Positions 53,701 through 60,478 of a stretch of DNA of 64,000 nt are shown piece by piece (the first letter of the stretch is position 1; each line of letters begins with the position of its first letter). Made by a program: the position numbers and the translations under genes. Below the pieces are notes generated by a model. That model had not been told where the DNA came from, did no database searches, and saw only the letters and a program-made list of their open reading frames with translations. The DNA lies in assembly GCA_033239005.1 (NCBI GenBank), contig BSQZ01000111.1:124001-188000 (forward strand). Direction: 5' to 3'. The DNA comes from Lamellibrachia satsuma (taxonomy: Eukaryota > Annelida > Polychaeta > Sabellida > Siboglinidae).

Positions 53701-56700
53701 CAATAAAGATTTAAACATGAAATATAATATTGTTAATTTAGATGTCAATTGAAATCGATAAATTAAGAAAATTGAGCCACTTTAGTTATATACAAAACAT
53801 CACTTAGCTCCCTTTAATAGAGAGCACTAACCCAGCAGAGGATGCACCCAAGTGATCATGCCTTTTTTAGAAGGGGAATCCAAAGGGATAACCCTACAAG
53901 GATGTAACAGGATGAGGCGGTGTTAGGTTACATCAAAGGGAATAACGCTACAACTTGTAGCGTTATTCCCTTTGTAACCTACAAGGATGTAACAGGATGA
54001 GGCGGTGTTAGGCTACATCAAAGGGAATAACGCTACAACTTGTAGCGTTATTCCCTTTGTAGCCTACAAGGATGTAACAGGATGAGGCGGTGTTAGGTTA
54101 CATCAAAGGGAATAACGCTACAACTTGTAGCGTTATTCCATTTGTAGCCTACAAGGATGTAACAGGATGAGGCGGTGTTAGGTTACATCGAAGGGAATAA
54201 CGCTACAACTTGTAGCGTTATTCCATTGTAACCTACAAGGATGTAACAGGATGAGGCGGTGTTAGGTTACATCGAAGGGAATAACGCTACAACTTGTAGC
54301 GTTATTCCATTTGTAGCATACAAGGATGTAACAGGATGAGGCGGTGTTAGGTTACATCGAAGGGAATAACGCTACAACTTGTAGCGTTATTCCATTTGTA
54401 GCCTACAAGGATGTAACAGGATGAGGCGGTGTTAGGTTACATCGAAGGGAATAATGCTACAACTTGTAGCGTTATTCCCTTTGTAGCCTACAAGGATGTA
54501 ACAGGATGAGGCGGTGTTAGGTTACATCGAAGGGAATAACGCTACAACTTGTAGCGTTATTCCATTTGTAGCATACAAGGATGTAACAGGATGAGGCGGT
54601 GTTAGGTTACATCGAAGGGAATAACGCTACAACTTGTAGCGTTATTCCATTTGTAGCCTACAAGGATGTAACAGGATGAGGCGGTGTTAGGTTACATCGA
54701 AGGGAATAACGCTACAACTTGTAGCGTTATTCCATTTGTAGCATACAAGGATGTAACAGGATGAGGCGGTGTTAGGTTACATCGAAGGGAATAACGCTAC
54801 AACTTGTAGCGTTATTCCATTTGTAGCATACAAGGATGTAACAGGATGAGGCGGTGTTAGGTTACATCGAAGGGAATAACGCTACAACTTGTAGCGTTAT
54901 TAGGTTACATCGAAGGGAATAATGCTACAACTTGTAGCGTTATTCCCTTTGTAGCCTACAAGGATGTAACAGGATGAGGCGGTGTTAGGTTACATCGCAT
55001 CAACTATTATTTATACAGTCTAGGTCGATTTTATTTTTAGTTTATCCCACGTTGTAAACACACAACTTTGCTCCCCCCTCCCCCGTTTCCCTCATATTTC
55101 AATCCAGGTCGGGATCAATGTAAGATTCTCGTGAGAAATGTTTTGCGACATCAACAGGAATCACAGGTTGTATAGCCCACAGAGGCAAAAAAATTAGAAT
55201 GTTTTTTTAAGAATCGCAATGAGTTTCATTAAATAATTATGTGTTATGACTGCCAACTCAAAGCCAACTATGTTCAACACGACGATCAATAACATAGTCA
55301 CTGAACTCACAGAACTAAAACGTCACTGAACTAAAAAGTCACTGAACTGCATGAACTGAATGTTTGAACTGAATTCTCAACCAATAACTGACCATGTAAT
55401 CATTGAACTGAATGTACTAACCCTGAACTGACCATTTAGTAAATAGTAAAGAAATAAAAATAAAGGTAAGTTCCACAGATCTGCTCAAAGTGTTTTACAC
55501 TTCAGCCCCTGCAGTGAACCCCCTGGAAGTGAACCCATGGCAGTGAACCCCCATGGCAATGAACCCCCTGCCAGTGAACTCCCTGGAAGTGAACCCCTGG
55601 CAGTGAACCCCCTGGAAGTGAACCCCTGGAAGTGAACCCCTGGCAGTGAACCCCCATGGCAATGAACCCCCTGCCAGTGAACTCCCTGGAAGTGTTACTT
55701 CACTATGACTATTCATTCACATATCTATGTATGTCTGTAGCCAGGTACTCATTTATACGGCTGAGTGAACTGTCTATAGCCAGGTACTCATTTATACGGC
55801 CGAGTGAACTGATGCAACGTGGAGTAAACAAAACTGTACAAGCCTCGAAACAGTAGCAAGAGGGTTCATGTCGCAGTTCTCTCGATTGAGAGTCTGCTGT
55901 TCTAACCATGCGCCACCGCGCCCCACTTGTCAGTGACTAATGGACCATACTTCTGTGTCACAGATCTAACTGTTGTAAGAATAAAGATCACCACTAGACA
56001 CTGTCATCACCAGAGAGCATCACGCATGACTGTCTCCACCGTAGATTAGATCTACAGATATAAGTGGACGTAGAAAATGAAAAATGGCGAGATCTGGGCC
56101 AGAAGTATTTTGTTTAGCGGCAAATCAGTCATGCAGCAAACCCTTGTCATATAAATTTTATGTACATATTTTTTTATTATATATGTCAAATTATTCCAGC
56201 AAGAACGCATTCATTTCATGTATTGACAAAATTAGATTTGAAAGTGTTGAAATTTTTTTACTGATTTTATGTCTCCGACTTGGAAGCATATTCCTTCTCT
56301 GGCGCTGTGACAGTATTGAGTTGATCCCAATTATGTTGTAAATAATTAAACATTGGCTTCAGGCAGTGTATAAAATACATCTAATCTACATAGTACATCA
56401 CTCCATGTGAGTCTTATGTGGTCAAGTCATGTTAAATAATCTTATATATATATATATATATATAAGATATATATAGAGAAGGACACTCTGAAATATACCA
56501 TCAGTACAATATCCTAGTAGGACTTTGCTGAGTATTAATGCAGATCCAGAAGAGAAGAAAATAAGCATTGACAATAAGACAAAGCGAGCTACATGAGACG
56601 GAGACTGGTGACTTACTAGATGACTGACATTTAAGTCCACGCTGGAGAGGCCGCTACACATCTATCATGGAAACATTTTTATACGTGTAGTTTCATTACG

Positions 56701-59700
56701 CAGACAAAGAAAGAACTGCTAAAGAGCGTTCTACTTGCACTGCCTGCGACTCTGGCCGTCTGATGAAGATGGATTGGTGTTGTAGAGAAAGTCGGGTTAT
56801 AAATGAGGCAGAAAAGACAGAATATGTTGAGCATGCATCCACCGTGCAAGATGATGGATAGACGAGTGGAGAAACGAGAACTCTCAAGAGATTATTGACA
56901 AAAACACTAGAAACGTCACATTGGAAGGAATAAATTTACGCAAGCTGGCAAAATAATTTCACTTGCTTGGAGATAACACTGTTGTGTGGGTATTAGACTA
57001 TTCGTTTTGTTGTGTTGCTAAGGGTAGAAATAGGCAGAAATGAAGTTGTCCATTCCACAAATACCTTCCATTCCACAAATACTTTCCATTCCACAAATAC
57101 TCTGTTGGTTGTAAACTCTTCTTTACAACATGAACAACTTCTTCACGACATGAATCAACATCATGCATGCCAATTAAAACACAATCTCAACTGATTAAGC
57201 CTATCACGAGTCAGGTTAGTTGATATTCAAATGTGTACTGTATGAATAGTTTAAGTAATAAACACCTATCACGAGTCAGGTTAGTTGATATTCAAATGTG
57301 TAGTGTATGAATAGTTTAAGTAATAAACACCTATCACGAGTCAGGTTAGTTGATATTCAAATGTGTAGTGTATGAATAGTTTAAGTAATAAACACCTATC
57401 ACGAGTCAGGTTAGTTGATATTCAAATGTGTAGTGTATGAATAGTTTAAGTAATAAACACCTATCACGAGTCAGGTTAGTTGATATTCAAATGTGTAGTG
57501 TATGAATAGTTTAAGTAATAAACACCTATCACGAGTCAGGTTAGTTGATATTCAAATGTGTAGTGTATGAATAGTTTAAGTAATAAACACCTATCACGAG
57601 TCAGGTTAGTTGATATTCAAATGTGTAGTGTATGAATAGTTTAAGTAATAAACACCTATCACGAGTCAGGTTAGTTGATATTCAAATGTGTAGTGTATGA
57701 ATAGTTTAAGTAATAAACACCTATCACGAGTCAGGTTAGTTGATATTCAAATGTGTAGTGTATGAAGAGTTTAAGTAATAAACACAGTGGGTTTCATATA
57801 AAAAAGTGCATACTTTTGTTAAAATCATGGAAAGAACTGGCTTCGATCATTAGATCTCGCAACTTGCAAGTGTGAATTGCCATAGGTTATAGTATATAGC
57901 GCTCGACTACTTTTTGCAAAATTTTTACTGGATAGTCTGTCCAATTATTTCACTGAAACTAAACAACAAATTTGCACAAACCGGCTAACATGTTGTAGTC
58001 CATACAAGAGAGGTTTAAATTTTGGCGACATGAATCTGAAAAATCGAATCGAAGACAGACCTTTCATATGGGCATCTAAACAAATCTTGACAAAAAGATT
58101 AGTTTTATTAAAGGACATGTTGATGAGACGTTGAAAGTGACATTCACCAAATTGCCAGCACGACGAATAGCATTAGCGGTAATGCAATTTTTTGACACAT
58201 TTTACGATGACACGTGTTTACTGGTTGTTTTTCTCGGCAGAATGTCCTACAATGTGCACTTTGGTGCCCATTGTAGGACATGGTGCACATTGTCGTATGC
58301 TTCAGACGTCTACGTCAATGAAGTCATATAGGGGAGCAGTGGCTCTGCAGTTAGAATGCAGGACTGTCAATCGAGAGGATCGGGGGTTGAGTCCAACTTC
58401 TGCCATTTGAAAATTAGGCAATTTCGTTCGCCCCACTTTGTCTATGTATTTGGGAAGAGACACTAAAAGCCGTTGGTCCCTTCTTATCTGGTGTCTATGC
58501 CAGGGGAAGTAAGAGGTATGAGCTGTACTTGAGGAAAAAGTAGGCGGAGGGTAAAAATACGTGGGTGACTGATCTTCACAGATGTATCAGTAGTGGTGAC
58601 AGGGTGAATCACAGTGCCCTTCTATCAGCTGATTCACCCATCACATCTCATAGAGACACTTGGTCTAAAGAATGCATTGTTGTTGCTTCCAGGAGTTCAC
58701 ATGCCGGGGACTTTTTTCTCATTTGGGGAAATGATCACGTTTCCTACACTTAACTAGTTGCTTTGGTTGAAATGTGATGCTGACTGTTGACATTTCCCTG
58801 TGTCATTCATCAATCAGTCATCGCATGACCTAAATCACTCAATCAAGTGGCTTCAACACAACAATAAAACCGTATAACAGAATAAGTAAATAAATCGTTG
58901 TCGTTGCTTACTTTTCAATTTTGTTCTGGTTTATGTGAAAGCTTCTTTATTAACACCAACTTAAATACAGACACAATGACAAAATCTTACAATACACTTG
59001 TTGGTCAAAATATTCAGCAGGGTTACCTTTAATTGCCTAAAAGTATATCATTTCTAATTTCACTACGATTTCATTAACATATCACTATAGCTGGTTCTAA
59101 TTACCATACGACAGTAGACTTATTTCAAAATACATTACCCAAATTACCTTATTTGAAGACTTTAAAAGCCGGCGGGGTTGAACTGTGTCCCAAAGTTAAT
59201 ATTAGTGGACATGTAGAGGAACTGCACTGTCATGTTTACGAGACCACGCCACAAAAGGATACTCTTTGTTAATTAAACATGAAGCAAACAGTAAATTCAA
59301 GGTATCAATGTGTCAGAACTTCATGTCTGACATAGGAATCCGAATCAATTAACTGTCCGAACTATATATCTACAGCAACATCTGTTTGTCTAGTTACTTT
59401 GTCAAACCGCTCACCACTGCCCCAGAAATCAGACATCTTTGTTTGCCATTTAAGATTGCTTTGTTCAAAGATCCTGTATGAATGGCAGATTCGTTGATTC
59501 ACCTTCAAGTTGACTTAATACCTGACCTACAGACATACAAATCTTCAATATTCCTAACTGTTATATCTGTAGATTTTAAACCTAAAATACATATTTAATT
59601 ATATTTGCATTTGATTGCATATCTAGCTAGATATGATTGTTCATCAATTTATGCGGTAACAATTTTGTACATACGTAATACATTAACAAACTTAACTTGC

Positions 59701-60446
59701 TTGAAATACGTCCTGATAAAATTGTAGTGATCTATGAGTTTATTTATTTTTGCATTAATGGGCGGCTCCAATGACAGTAACATTTAATGATTTAACGGGA
59801 GTCTCACTGACTGTATAATGAATTAGGCATTTGATTTTCACATGTGAGATGCTATGTCAACTAAATACATCCGAGTCCAAGCCTACAAACCTGGAGTAAC
59901 ATTCTGTGCCCTCAAGTATACAGAGACAACTGTCACCCACACACAAGTCTTATTAAGAAATCTCAACGGAACAAATCATTCCGTACAAATGAAAACAGCA
60001 CTCCCAGTAAAAACCAATCATTCACGAGCATCGTAAAACCGCGTCGAGATTAGACATGGTGACATTCCGCCACCTTTTACGTCACTGCCGCTAAATGACA
60101 TTCTTCCTTTGCGTCACAATCACATATAAGTGTCATTCGGTGCCAATTCAACGGCATCCAAATGAAACCAAATAAAAACCGAACATTTCTTCTGATCGAT
60201 TACCACAACGAGTCTGGTGATAGCAGGGACAATGGACCAGAGAAGCTGTAACCACGACAACAGGGAAGATGGCTAATTGAGTGGCTACAAGATGACATGA
60301 CAGGACCTGCACCATCACATCATTGTTCCCAGCACTGCCTGCTCAGCCTCCGAATCTCGTGTGCAGTGTGTATGCAATGCACTAATTGGTTTGTTTGTTG
60401 TTGGCGCGCAGAGTTCCTCTATGCCTCTAGCAATGGTTACATTATC

Positions 60447-60478
<32 letters not shown>

